Assembly: GCA_947396885.1 (NCBI GenBank)
Contig: OX377204.1
Location: forward strand, 50,951,139-51,015,138
DNA: 64,000 nucleotides
Reading direction: 5' to 3'
Origin: Heligmosomoides polygyrus polygyrus
Taxonomy: Eukaryota > Nematoda > Chromadorea > Rhabditida > Heligmosomidae
The notes beneath the pieces are model-generated. The model was not told the origin of the DNA, did no database searches, and was given only the letters and a program-made list of their open reading frames with translations. This document shows positions 23,850 through 36,900 of this stretch, piece after piece. The stretch's first letter is position 1. Each line of letters starts with the position of its first letter. Made by a program: the position numbers and the translations under genes.

Positions 23850-24560
23850 GAGTGCACGAGACGACACGACGAAAAACCGCGCGCCGCCTCGGCACTATGC
23901 CAAGCGGACCAGTTCTCCGGCAACGTTCGCATGGAGTTTGCAGTGCGGTGAACTCGACGCCGCAATGCGACGCCGCAGCGCGGCAGCCGCCGGTGCTGAA
24001 TAATGATCGTATTTAAAGATACAAAACGGGAGCGACAGCGGTCGCTCCCGTTTTAAACGGCTTGGTCTGTTTTAAAGTGGATCACTTGCGTTTCATGCGT
24101 TCCTACAATCCAGATGCCAGTAGTAGGAAGCATGCTGACGTAGTCCAATGCGAAAATTGCGGCAGGCCGACAGAGCTGGCAACGCGCCAGGCGCCGCCGC
24201 GCGCGACCGCTGTCGCTCCCGTTTTGTATCTTTAAATACGATCCTGAATAATGGCGACCGCATTCGTGCGCACTCGAGACACTCGACTGCATCGGCCGTG
24301 TTGCTGACTTTGTTGAACGTCTTGTTGGTCGTTGCTCATGTTGTCTGCAAACATGGCATATCGCCAATGACAAGAAAGAGTGGAGGGGTTTGTTTATATT
24401 ATACGGAGGAAGATTCCAGGAGAACGTTGAATGTGTTTCGAAAAACATTGAATTTGGTTTGGACAAATTATGCATCAGCTGTACTGCGAACTGTGAGGTT
24501 CATGGCGAGTTCTATACATAACGTAGTACATGCTTGTGAGTACGCTGGAGCAGGTTAATT
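23850..24560. repeat. Repeat region upstream of YIF1, split by a Mutator-like MITE
   Basis: The G/C-rich left part (23850-24004) and the right part from 24244 are one repeat copy, related to 18397-18650, that is divided by the MITE. The right part ends in two 21-bp-period units near 24428-24470 (TTGAATGTGTTTCGAAAAAC then TTGAATTTGGTTTGGACAAA). No gene is seen. Confidence 0.55.
24005..24243. mobile_element. Mutator-like MITE with 9-bp target duplication
   Basis: This 239-bp element begins GATCGTATTTAAAGATACAA and ends with the exact inverse TTGTATCTTTAAATACGATC. The inverted repeat extends about 41 bp into AACGGGAGCGACAGCGGTCG. The flanks carry a perfect 9-bp direct repeat CTGAATAAT (23996-24004 and 24244-24252), the duplication size expected for Mutator-like (MULE) transposition. 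It is a deletion derivative of the 1110-bp element at 44652-45761: after the left end it jumps to sequence matching 45546 onward. Confidence 0.9.
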
Positions 24561-24820
24561 GATTTTCGTAGTTTGGATTTTAGATTGCGCGATCACACTC
24601 ACGATCAGTTTGAGCCCACATCTTCTAGCAAGTTGTTATGATTTGTTACGGTGCTGCACTCCTTTTTTTAGAAGTCTGCATTTTTCTGCGTTAGATCGTG
24701 GTAGGACGAACGAGTCTCTTGCACCCCTTCCCTGCCCCTGTTTCGGTTCCTGTTATCGTTCGTATCTCGTTTAGTGGCTGATAAGTGACCTTCACTATTG
24801 ATACTTATTTCCATGCTAGG
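24561..24820 (+). promoter_or_regulatory. Upstream region of YIF1 (presumed promoter/5' end)
   Basis: This sequence precedes the YIF1 ATG. I see no clear TATA box. The bases just before the start read CCATGCTAG/G ATG, so the CTAG at 24816-24819 could serve as a weak acceptor for a spliced leader, as is common in nematodes, but it is not a typical TTTCAG. The call rests on position only. Confidence 0.3.
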
Positions 24821-24921
24821 ATGTCAAACGATTGGGGGAGCGATTGGGGAGATACCTCGAAAACTCCAAGCCATGGATTCCATCAGCCACAACATCAGCA
24901 GCCTAATTATCAGGCATACGG
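24821..24921 (+). CDS. yif-1: YIF1 exon 1 (start codon)
   Basis: Encodes [20 protein letters not shown] and a His/Gln-rich stretch, ending after the first two bases of a Gly codon. The donor is GGTAAGAG. The intron that follows is only 53 bp, normal for nematodes. Confidence 0.9.
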
Positions 24922-27900
24922 GTAAGAGGTGCACAGCTCTTCACGTTGGTTCCAGAGTGTAGTCATTGTTTCAGAGTGCACTCAGATCCCGCTCCTGGGT
25001 ACTACCATCAAAGTCAGGGTCAGCCCGTGACTACTCAGCAACAACACTACTCTGGCGATTATTATGGCCAGCAAAATCCTAACATGGGTAACGTCTTCAA
25101 TGAGGGCAATACATTGAGGGAGTTGCCTCTGTGATAATATAATACAAATTTTAGGTTACGGTTTTCCAGCTTCAGCACAGGCCTTCATGTCTGATCCAAT
25201 GATGCAGGCTGCACAACATTTCGGAGGGCAGTTCGCCGAACAACAGAAGGAAAAGGTTTGCTTGTTGAACTGTAATCCTCCTGATCAGATTTTGTGCAGC
25301 CGCGCTATTGATTGGGACATTTTGTATCTCTATCATAATGAAATAAAGAGCCAGGAAGGATCAGGACAAGACAGAGTATAGATCGAGATTTGGTTCAACC
25401 AGGAGTGGAAAAGATCACAAAACAAAGGTCAGCAATAACGTACTCCACCTGCAAAACTGGTCGGCACGGCAGTAAACCATAGAGTTGATATCCACGTAGT
25501 TTTCAGGGGGCATAGATGTCAACTCTATGGTTTACTTCCGTGCCAATCAGTTTTTCAGGTGTATTTTATTACTGCTAGCCTTTTTTAGAGATCAATGGAC
25601 GGGTCTAACCAGGATACTATCTCAACGGTAGGAACGGCGCAAATATTGTATATGGGCAGAACCGCCTCTCCCTGTGAAGAAACAAACTGCAGGGATCTCG
25701 ACCCCGATACAACTCTGCGCAAAGTTAGGGGCGAAGTCGCCTGTTGGCGCTCTGTTGATTCACGTGCTCCACAGCTGACGGGCGCGCGCAGGATGAGGGC
25801 TGGTATCGTGGGTCAGCGCAGTGCACAGGTGGCGTGGTAGGGAAGCGCTCGGGATCGTGAGCGAGGCGGCGGGGGTTTGATCCCGCAGGCTGCGTTTGCT
25901 TTGCACTTTTGCAAAATCCATGTTTATCATATAGGTAATCCATCTAGGGTATTATGGTGTGTTATAGAGCATGTTTACATATACATATATCACGCATACC
26001 GTTAACAATGGTGGTCCAGGCAGGGTTACCGATTTCGCTGAAACTTCGTCTAGGGGGGTTATTTGGAGTGCTGATCACGAATCTGATATCCGTTCTTCAC
26101 GATTCCGTTGAAGGCCACCCATACCGTTAACAAGGGTGGTCCAGGCAGAGTTACCGATTTCGCAGAATGGGGTGCTGATCACGAATCTGATATCCATTCT
26201 TCACTATTCGGCTGGATATTATAAATACAGGAAGGCACAGGATTACATTTCTAAAGTTTCTGCCGGTGACGGCAGGTAGAGAAAGAGTCATGAATAACGG
26301 ATGTCAGATTCGTGATCAGCACCCCAAATAACCCCCCAGACGAAGTTTCAGCAAAAAAATTTTTTTGACTGAAGTCTTGTTGGTGGAGTCGGAACTTTTA
26401 ACGAGTGCCACAAAATATCTATCGTTACATAACTACAACTTCACACAAAATAGGCTTAAAATAAGTGACACAGAAGTGAACATTTTAGCTAATCTGTAGT
26501 TTGAAGCATATGTTATATGTAAACATCCTCTATAACACACTATAATACCCTAGGTGGATAGAAGTCGTTAGATGGATGTCTAGTTGTGATCAAAACTCTT
26601 GCGCCAGGCGGGACTCGAACCCGCATCTTCTGCTTTCCGGGCAGCGATGTTCGCCTTACACCACCGGCGCTGTTTGGTCGAACTGAACATCCGCGATATC
26701 TTCCTAGCAAGTCTCACCTATCAGCACTCACCCGTTATCGGGATGAGGTGGATTGCCTATATGATAAACATGGATTTTGCAAAAGTGCAGAATAAACGCA
26801 GTCCGCGGGATCCAAACCCCAACCCCTCGTTCGTGAGCCCGAGCTCTTCCCCACTACGCCACCTGTGCACTGCGCTAATCCGCGATACTAGCCCTCATCC
26901 CGCGCGCGCCCGTCAGCTGTGGAGCACGTGTATCAACAGGGTGCCAACAGGCGGAGGTCGCCCCTAACATTGCGGAGAGTTGTATTGGGGTCGAGATACC
27001 TGTAGTTTGTTACTTCCCAGGGAGAGGCGGTTCTGCCCATATACAACATTTGCGCCGTTCCGACCTACCGTTGAGATAGTATCCTGGTAAGCTCTAGAAC
27101 CATACACTGCCCGACCAGGCGCTTTAGTCGCACAGTCACTATTGACCTAATGCCAGGAGCGTAGCGCGAAATTCGCAAGTGCTTAATATGAACTCAACCC
27201 ACGTTCCACCGCCGAGAGTAGTGAGGTTTTAGGCGCCTTTTATATTAGGTTGGAAAAAAGTCTCTTCACACTTCGAAATTTTTTTTTACCCTTCCCCTTG
27301 TAAACGCACTAGCCAACGTTGATTGCTGATTTCGTAATCCTATCACACTTGTCTACCGTTCGCACGCGGACACAGGTTAAGACTCTTCTTGTAATTCGTT
27401 ATCCATCCAATCTTCCGAACTCAATGCCAGGTCTACCTCATGGCCGTTTTCAGCACGGCATTCTTCATGAATTCATTAAAGAATCCACAGCACGTCGGGC
27501 AGCAGACCAAATTAACGGTGTATATGGCTTGGGTTCTACTACTCATCGCACCCGTTACGAATGGTTTGTTAAGTTTTTAAAGGAAGATTATTCACTCGAG
27601 GACAAAGAAGGTCAGGAGGGCCAACTGAATTGGACGGCACTAAACTACTCCATCTTCTTCGTACCGATAGTAGGCAGACGACACGTCAACTGGCAGAGAA
27701 GCTCGAAGTGTCTCATAGGATAGTGGGAATCCATCTGAAGAATCTTGGCTTTCATGGAAATTTGGAGCTTGGATTCCACATGCCCTGTCAGACACTCAGA
27801 AAGGTCGACGGCTCTCCATCGCTGCTTCTCTTCTGTCCAGATAAGGAAGAAAATCGTTTCTTCCGCGGATTGTGACAGGCGAAGAGTCCTGGGTTCTGTG

Positions 27901-30900
27901 TGCCAACTTCCGAGGAAAAGGCAATGGGTACAAAAGGGAGAAAGCCCTAAGTCTGATCTCAAGCCCAATGTTCACGAACGGAAGATTCTCTTGAGTGTTT
28001 GGTGGATATCAGAGGAGTGATTTATCGGCAAACTCTCAGAAGTGGAGAGACACTTACTGCTGTCACATACTGCGGCCAACTCCACAAAGTCGTCGCAACT
28101 CTCCAAGAAAACAGGCCGGAGACGTCAAAGGTGATGATCCTGCATGACGATGCAAAGCCACATGTTGCAAGACTCACAAGAAAAACAATAAAGGAGCTTT
28201 GCTGGGAGGTATGTCACATCCACCGTATAGCCCTGAACTCGCCCTTACCGAATGCCATTTCTTCCATGCTCTCAAGCAAGAAATTGGAAAGAAATATTTT
28301 AAAGAGGATGAAGACGTCAAAAATTGGATTCAGCAATGGTTCGACTCCAGAACTGCAGTCTTTTAAGCGAGAAGAATTGGAAAATTACCCAGTCTTTGGA
28401 GAAGTGTAGTGGAACAAAATGGAGTTTATCTCAGTTGATTTGACCTTGTAGTTGTGAAGTAATAAATCTTTGAAAAAAATGAAAAGACTTTTTTCCAACC
28501 TAATACTTGCGCCGCCCCGCGGCGCGGCGTGATGGTCGGCATGGCTATCGATTTTTCGCGCCGCGAGGCGGCGCCGCATCGCTTTTATACTCGGCCGCCG
28601 CAAAACACCACACTTGACGGAATTTCGGGTTACGGTATTCGGCGAATCGCGCCGCTGAGGGGAAGGGCGCGGCGCGGCGCGATCAGCCGCGGCAGACTCG
28701 GTGTAGGGTGGGAGATTTCACCGTTTCGACCAAACTTCTCCTTTTGGGAAGGAGGAGGGGGTATTTAGGGTGCTGATCACGAGTCTGACATCGTTTTTTG
28801 AAGTTACAGACGATTAGTAGGTTTGCAGGATTAGGGAGTTTTTATGCGAAATCGGGGACCATGACCTTAGCCCGTACCTTCTGTAACCTAGGAAGAGAAT
28901 GGAGATCTGTAGACATTCACGAAGCTTCGTATACCACGCCAAAGATATGCTTAGTGCACAGTGATCCCAGAATGGCCATATGAGAAAGAATTTTGAGTGA
29001 TTCTCGACGATGAGTACCTTCCAGCAGTTTTACATTTGGACCCGCACATATCGCAAAATAAAGAGTGGTTTAAAGCCGTTTGCATTGCAGGGGATTCGAC
29101 TCAACACCACACTCACCAGTTTCAACCGTAGGTTGAGCCAACGACTTCGACTCCAGGCTTAAGAGAGGATTCGGGCTCGCCATAGGAATCCCACGACAAA
29201 CATTGACAATATGCATTGCGCTGATCAGCCAGACGAATCCTTTCTGTTTTGCTCCCTCAATGATTCATGGACCGTTTCCGGAGCACGGGCCATAGTGCGC
29301 AGAAGCTCGTGGCCGCGCGTCGCTGACGCTCCCCTTTCTAACTGCAATCGCGCAGCGGCGCGTCAAATTCGGGGCGCGGCGCGACTGGCCGCGCCGCTCC
29401 CCAAATTGACGCGCCGCGCCGCGGCGGGAGTATAAAAGGCGCCTTACCCTCCGAGTTAGTGGACCGTTAGCGAATATGACTCATTGGAGCACCCATGTCA
29501 CTGTTGACGGTTTAGCTCCCAGTGCGACGCAGACGAGAACGGGTCATTTGTAATGGAGGGGCCCTCATTTCTGTTGCTTCAAATTGGATGTCTGTTAGAA
29601 ATCATGGGGCGCTCGAACACCTTAGGCGAGGGGTACCTGTTTGAACTCCAAGGCCATGCAGTCCCAGTGCAGTGGCACAAGGGTAGGGCGCACATTTCTT
29701 CGTATTTTAGCACAATAACGGCGCAGGTAACTGCTTTAGTGCCTCTCGTGTTGTTTTATTGATGGAGCCGTTTACCCTGTAACAACTACAGACTGACCCG
29801 CTGCATTGCTGCTATCTTATAAAAGTGGCCAACCACAGGTGTATATGTGCGTCTCCTTGCCTTCCTTCTCCGAGTTCGCACTGGAACCCTCATATCTTGA
29901 GACGGCTGCTGGTTTTCTTCCTCGTCAGGGAAGAAAACCAGCAGCCGTCTCAAGATAAGGGCAGTGAGTAGCGAGAAAAGTTGGTCTCGCTGACAAAGGT
30001 TGCGTCGCCAGCAGACAATTATAAACGGCGGATATCGGGACCGGCTCACCGTAACCGCAGTGCGGGTCGCGCCGAGACTTTTGCTATCTGCGCTTCCTAG
30101 CTCAGAGATCGCGCGTCGGCGTCCACGCTGCGATGTCCGATCGATGTCTTGTGCGCCTGCGATGGCGCCGTGGTCAAGTGGGTCGTGGTGCAGTAGGTAG
30201 AAGGTTTGCTTCATGCGAGAGGTGTCGGGAGTTCGGTTCCCGTGCGTCGCGGCGTTCTTGCACTTCAGCTGAGTATCGCAAAAGACGCGCAACGTCGTGT
30301 AGATGTCGAAACCTGAGAGGTTTCGACATCTACACGACGTTGCGCGTCTTTTGCGCATTGTTTCAGCCGCATGCGCTTCGCCGCTCGAAGAGCGCAGAAC
30401 CCAGCTGCGAACTTCCCCTGAGCGAAGAAAGCAGTCTCCATACGAGCAGCTTGTATGGCACACACCCTGGAGTCCCTTCCCTAGCCTGGCCCTGCGCTCC
30501 AAGAGCGCATAACCCAGCCGCACACTCCCCTGAGCGACGAAAGCAGTCTCAATACGAGCAGCTTGTATGGCACACCATGGAGTCCCTTCCCTAGCCTTGT
30601 TCTGCGATTGCACAATGGACGTCTCACCCGACGCCTAAGGTTACGGTGAGCCGGTCCTGATATCCGCCGTTTATAATCTTGTGTCGCCAGCTCCTTTCTA
30701 TGCCGTTATTCAGTTAGCTTATGAAGTGATTATTTCTGGCCGAAGTTGTCTGACCAGCTCAGTAGCAAACCAGCGGCAACCAGTGCGCTTCCACATAACT
30801 TTCCTGTTCCTCAGATGTTCTACCGTAGTCTCTAGAGATGTAAGGGGAAGGACTTTGAAGTTGATGTTCGGGTTCGCGATGAATCATTGTGTAAGTGCAT

Positions 30901-33900
30901 ACCATGCATGTCCTGCTTAGCTTTTTCTGGACTTAATATACTGGAATGGATGATGAACTTAAATCACGGGCTGTACTTTTCAGATATCGAAGTATTTGAA
31001 TACGTTCAATCTGAAGTACTACTTCGCTGTCGACAATTCTTACGTTGGAAAAAAGCTCGGAATTCTCTTGTTTCCTTTCTTGCATCGCGTGAGTTATCAA
31101 TTCATCTCTGTTTATTTATGAAGCACTGGGCTACATTTTATATCCCCATCGACTTGCAGAATATCAGAATTAATGACCAGCCACGTAACGGGGCGCGCAG
31201 CAACGAAGCGCATCTTTTGCTTACGGGACGGTGCTGCTGCATGCTCACACTATCAAGATTCATTTTTTTGGAGGTGGCGCTGTCAGGACTCCGAAATAAA
31301 ACTTTGAAGGGGATCTCAGTTACATCTTTAAGTCTCTTCACTCTCTCGATAGTATTTGAAGTTTTTTTCAGGAAAATAACCTAAAAATCACGACGCTGGT
31401 ACTTTTCAAACTTAGCTGTAAAGTCGTTTTTGTTATATGCCACGGCAAGCTAAAAGACAATCAAGGGCGCAAATAGGGTCGGGGGGGGGGGGGGGGGTCA
31501 CCTCCTAAAAAATGTCACCAACGCAAAAACAAAGCGACAGAACACACTGATAGTAAAGAGTAGGTACAAACATGGTATAGCTCTGTTCTGTGCTCTCCTC
31601 CGGGTTAGCGGAGGAAAGCAGATTTGGGCAGGGGAAGGGACTCCAGGGTGTGGCTCGAGTGACGCGCCCTTGTTAAAATTGCCTAGATCCTGGAGTTTCC
31701 TCCCTTGCCCAATTCGGAAGCACATAAAACACGGATATGTAATCGAAACAAGGAGATAAGACTGTATTTACATTCGCTGTATGTAGCTACCCGCCGCGGC
31801 AGGCCATGTTGACCCCCCCCCCCCCCCCCCCCCCCTCCCTGACCCTATCTGCGCCCAATCAAGCTATATAGCGAAAATAACATTTACAAAAAACATCAAA
31901 CACAGCGGAAATGATAGCAAGTAAAACAAAATCGCGAGTACGGAACACCACGAATGTAGAACTGTCTTTAAGTTGAGATGTGTTAAATGAAATCAATATA
32001 AATAAATAATATATATAATTAATATAATAATATAATATAATAATATAATAATATTATAATAATTATTATAATAATTAATAATAATATAATAACAATGGGG
32101 CGCGTGTAGCGCAGTCGGAGGAGGCGCGACTGTCGCGTGCACCCGATACCAGGTTCCTGGTTCGGATTTCCCGCCCAGGCCAACCAAGCCTTCCATCCCT
32201 CCGGGGTCGGTGAATTGGTACCAGACTTGTCTGGGAAGGATAGAGCGCTGACTGGTTCATCGGCTGGCCACCGTAAGTCATTGTATGGCCAAATACGCAT
32301 TCATGTCGCCTCCACGACATCCCGTAGAAGTAGAATGCGCTGGCGCATCCCAGAAGGGATTGAGTAACGCCGTCCTTTATCCTTTATCCTTTATAATAAT
32401 GATAATGTAATAATATAATAATGTTAATATATATATAATTTTCTAAAAAATATGGTATACCGAGTTCCATTTCACAACTGAAAAACCACCATTCCATTTC
32501 GGGTTTCTGGCGTGTGGGAGGACAAGTCGGTTTTTTGCAACTTCGACAGGGGGGCGGGGGGGGGGGGGGGGAGCAGCGGTAGTCAGATCGACGCGTGCGG
32601 TCGCGCGCGTCTGCTCGCACTGGGCGGAGCCCTCGCTGCTTCGCTGGTGGAGAGGACAGGTTTTGCAGGAACGTGCCAAGACTGGGCGCTACCTTCGGTG
32701 GGAGAACGCTGTCTTAGAAAGCAAAACTTTGTAATGGGTTATTGATAAGGGACATTACGGTACGGTTAAAGCAACAAGCCTTTGTTTTTAAGTTCGGTGT
32801 TGCACGTCAAAAATTAGAGAATGTTCAATTATTAAATTAGATAATTTCTTTTGAAAGTAAATCTAGTGCATTTCGAGCGTCACCTACAATGGTTTCACGT
32901 TGAGCGAAGTATATTGCGTTTTCGGAGGCCGAATACATAAGACTAGCGAATCTATAATCATTGGACTTGATGGTATTTTTTGTGCAGTTTCTAAAACTTC
33001 TGTGAATTCATGATCACGATTGCCCTATTCCCGCCTTATAGGTTCAAAGTCCTAAAGTGCATTAAATACTCATCCATCCATCGCTATTATTCAATAGCTA
33101 GGAGTCAGGCAAAAAGTTTCACGATTGAACGCTTCCGATTGACAAGCTGGCCTGATTGAAGGTCTAAATATCAAAATAGAAACTAGGTGGGGTTTTGGAA
33201 CTGCACTAAAAGCCCATGAAAGGTCCTAAAACCATCTATTGACAATTTTCAGTTTAAACCCGTAACCGGACTTTACAAGTTCCCTTTCCATACCCTGACG
33301 TTTTGGTCTCTCACCACTTCTGAGTCGTCGTTAAGCGTACGTTTAACGTTGTGCAGAGCAACGAGCGAAGCAGCGAACACTGAGAGCATTACCCCTTTCG
33401 TGTCGCTCTGGAAAACTGATTGCAGTCGCGGCGACGGGTAGTATGTACGAGGCGTTACACATGTGATCAGCGCGTTAAACAACCTATTTAGGCTTTAGGT
33501 GAAGAAACATTTCGACGAACGCAGCATAGTACCTGTGAACCAAGGTTTCACTCTGGCGACCTTTTCATTGCGATTTTACATAGAGTACTTTGCTTGATTG
33601 CGATCGATCTTTTTAGGCAGTGCAAAAATTTTGCACCACAGGAGGATCGTTTGTCTCCCTACGCCGCACTTTTACCCACTGCGCCACTACCACTCGGCAG
33701 CCCATCTGCGTTCAACCTAGTTGAGCTCGCCTTTTTATGATTGGTGGAAGATGCGCGCAGGCAGAGGCCTTAGAAGGCAAACTACGACGGTCCACAACTC
33801 CGTTCCCAGAAGCGTTTAGCAGATGTGGAACACATATTTGGAATCAGCGCTTGAAGCCGCTCCAAGCACAGTTACCTGGTATCCTTCCCTTGTTAGCACA

Positions 33901-36900
33901 ACAGTTAATGGTGACTTCTCTATCCCTTTCTCCAACTATCCGCACATGGGCAAGGGTTATGGGGAGGAGTGGAAAATCATTACCACAGGAATCACTCGTA
34001 TGTGGTAGCCATCAAATAGTGAGCGGTATCTATCCATCGACCAGCATCGGTTGTTTTTGTCGATTTTTCTGCGCTTCGGAGTAGGAACCAGTGTGAAGAA
34101 AGGTGGATAATCTTGACGGCAGCTGTTTCAACCAACCACCCTACCGTCCTATCCCACTACCTTGTTTCTACAGAATAACCGAGAACAGTTTTCTATTTTC
34201 TAATGAGGTGGAGGTTTCAAGAAATAAGGGAAACCCGTAAAAGCAGCAAAGGCGTTTCTTTTTCTGGGTCTGAACGAGCAGTCAGATTTTGGTGGTCGGG
34301 AGGCCCCTGAACGTTTCGCATTCCACTATTACTGATGGTGAGCAGTTCTACATGAAGCAATTCGCGTGCTAGTGAAGAAAAATGCTTTATCATTACCATT
34401 TGCGGACTCGCGAAAATCATTCTGTAAGTCCAGTATGAAATCAGAATGGCGCCATGGCATCGCGAATGAAGCAGAACGAGCGCTTTATTTCACTAGACTC
34501 ACGCGAAATATTTGAGCTGATGATGAGTTATGACTGCAGCTGTGAGCATTGAATATTAGCTCACTGAGGTGACAATTCCAAGTGCACACTTTAATAACTT
34601 TCTGTCATATCTAGTTTAATATTAAGTTGTGGGTATGCTTTTTCCGTTGGTGTTGTGGTATGGGTGTTCATCTAGGGTCATATGTTTACGCATTGCTGTT
34701 TAGGACTGGTCCTTGAAATACGCTGGAACCGACGAGCCCGTTCCAGCCAAGGACGACGTTAATGCTCCCGATCTCTATATTCCGTTGATGGCCTTCATCA
34801 CCTACATATTGGTGTCCGGATTTGTCCTGGGAACACAAGGCCGGTGCGTGTCCGTCGGTGGTGGCGAATGGATCTGTCTGGCAAATCACCACTCATAATG
34901 CTAACAGTAAACGTTTGAGTTCAATATTTTCAGGTTTTCTCCTGAAATGCTGGGTATCCTCACTAGCAATGCCTTTATATGGGTTATAATAGAGAATATT
35001 ATAATTTTCGTTAGCAAGTATGTGATGAACATATCGCAGGTGAGCAGAGATCTAAACTATATCTTTCTTTTGTCTTCCTAATTATAATTTATATCTTTTG
35101 CTCCTATTGAAAAAATTTCAGAGCCTGTCAGTTTGGCATTCACTGGCATACAGCACGTACAAGTTCTTTGGGTATGTTATCTCTTATCTTTTGCTAGTGC
35201 ATACATTTCGCGTGGTAGCGCAGCCTGAGGAGGTGCCGGCTGTCACACGCACCCAAAATCGAGGTTCCTGGTTCGGGTCCCGCTCAGACTAAAAAAGCTT
35301 TCCCTCCCTCCGGAGTCGGCGAACTTGTACCTGACTTGCCTGGGAAGAGTGAAACACAGCCTTGTACACCGCGTGGCCGCCGCAAGTAATTGCATGGGCG
35401 AATTACGTATTCAAACAACCTTCACGACATTCCATAGAATTGGGCTGTGTGGCCCATCCATAAAGGGGTTGACGGCGCTATGGTAGTGGGGGGGGGGGGG
35501 GGAGGGGACACCGCGGCGTGATTTCGTGGTGCATAGCTACCTGACGCGAATGTTAATGCACTGTTATCTCCTCTTTACGATCACATATCCACTATCACTT
35601 GACTCCATATTTTGGCCAGGGAAATAACTCTGGAATGTAGGCAATTTTACCACCGGTGCGTTAGTCGGGTCCTCAAGGTCTCCCTACTTAAGCTTTTAGG
35701 AAGTTGGTTTCCTCCCTGACTACCGCAGTGCCGGCTTTTCGAACTCCGATCTTTATTCTCATCCTTCACATCCTTTTTACATTTTTATCCCGCCTTTATT
35801 ATTGCATCACCCCTTTCCACTTTATATAACTTTATATAGCAGGATGTTCCTAATCCTCAGAACTGCTTGAAATTGAATGTCTGTTTTCAGAATGATCATC
35901 TGTCTTCTCATGTTCATGAGTGGAGGAAAGACGTTCTACTACTGTTCATTGGCATACACCTCTCTAGCGCTGGTTTTCTTTTTGGTACGTTGGAAATATA
36001 GTAACACTTGCTAGCGATTTTTGAGAATCGGAATTCAAAGCATAGTAGTGTTCAAGACGAGTACTATCAATGCACTTATTATACGGTGCCACGGTGTCCA
36101 AAGTCAACATCAACCGAAAAGATCCGTTCAAATGTTCGAAAGCAAAAATCGGGTATAGGTGCACCAGTTCCGGGCAAACTCATTGATCCTAAGCCAAGGC
36201 TTCGGCGAGGGGGTGGGGAGTTATTTTGAGTCTAACTAGTGAATGGCCAGAACGGTCGGTTAGGTCTACGAACATAGCAGTAATCCCCGTCACGAAGTAC
36301 TGGAAGTCCAAGATTACAGCTGCCCAACGCCATCTAAAAAAGTTGTGCCCCAGTTACAAAGTACGGAGATTGTCTGCGCGGAGAGCATGTGCCCCAGAGT
36401 CGAGTCGTAAATTGGGTCCTGTCTAGTTCAGACGTGTCTGAAAAGAATGAATACTGACCTATTCATAGATTGGCCGGCTCGTCTCGTTGTATAAATCGCA
36501 TTTAAATTGTCTTCACAATATCCTTAGAAGTGGAGCATTCCACATTTGACTAACTTTCGTATTTATCTTTTTCCCTTTTGGCCCTCTACAGAGTCTCGAG
36601 GCAGCACCCGGAGAACTCGAATATTCGCTGACCTAGTTTTTGTCTTTTCATTGGGGTTTTTTGAATTTTTGTAGTGATTTTTCAGCTTCGCACCGTGAAA
36701 AATTTTGTATTTCACTCGCATCATTTTGGTGGTGAAGATGGCCGGAAGAGGAAGCTGATCTTGATTTTGTTCATTCTGGTGTCCCAGCCTCTCATTATGT
36801 GGTGGCTAACGAGGTCAGTTGGTTTTATTCACTTCTTTTTGTGTTCGTATGGCGTATATGGCAAGGTTAAGAAGGCCGCTGTTCAAGACATTAACAGCGT

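Noticed and set aside
25088..25137. Reading YIF1 exon 2 through to the TGA at 25132
   Set aside because: It would truncate the protein before all conserved domains, whereas the donor ATGG/GTAACG joins in phase to exon 3.
30877..31384. 165-codon + ORF overlapping YIF1 exon 4 as a separate protein
   Set aside because: It is in another frame over the exon and runs into intron sequence; the YIF1 frame has the conserved block and proper splice sites.
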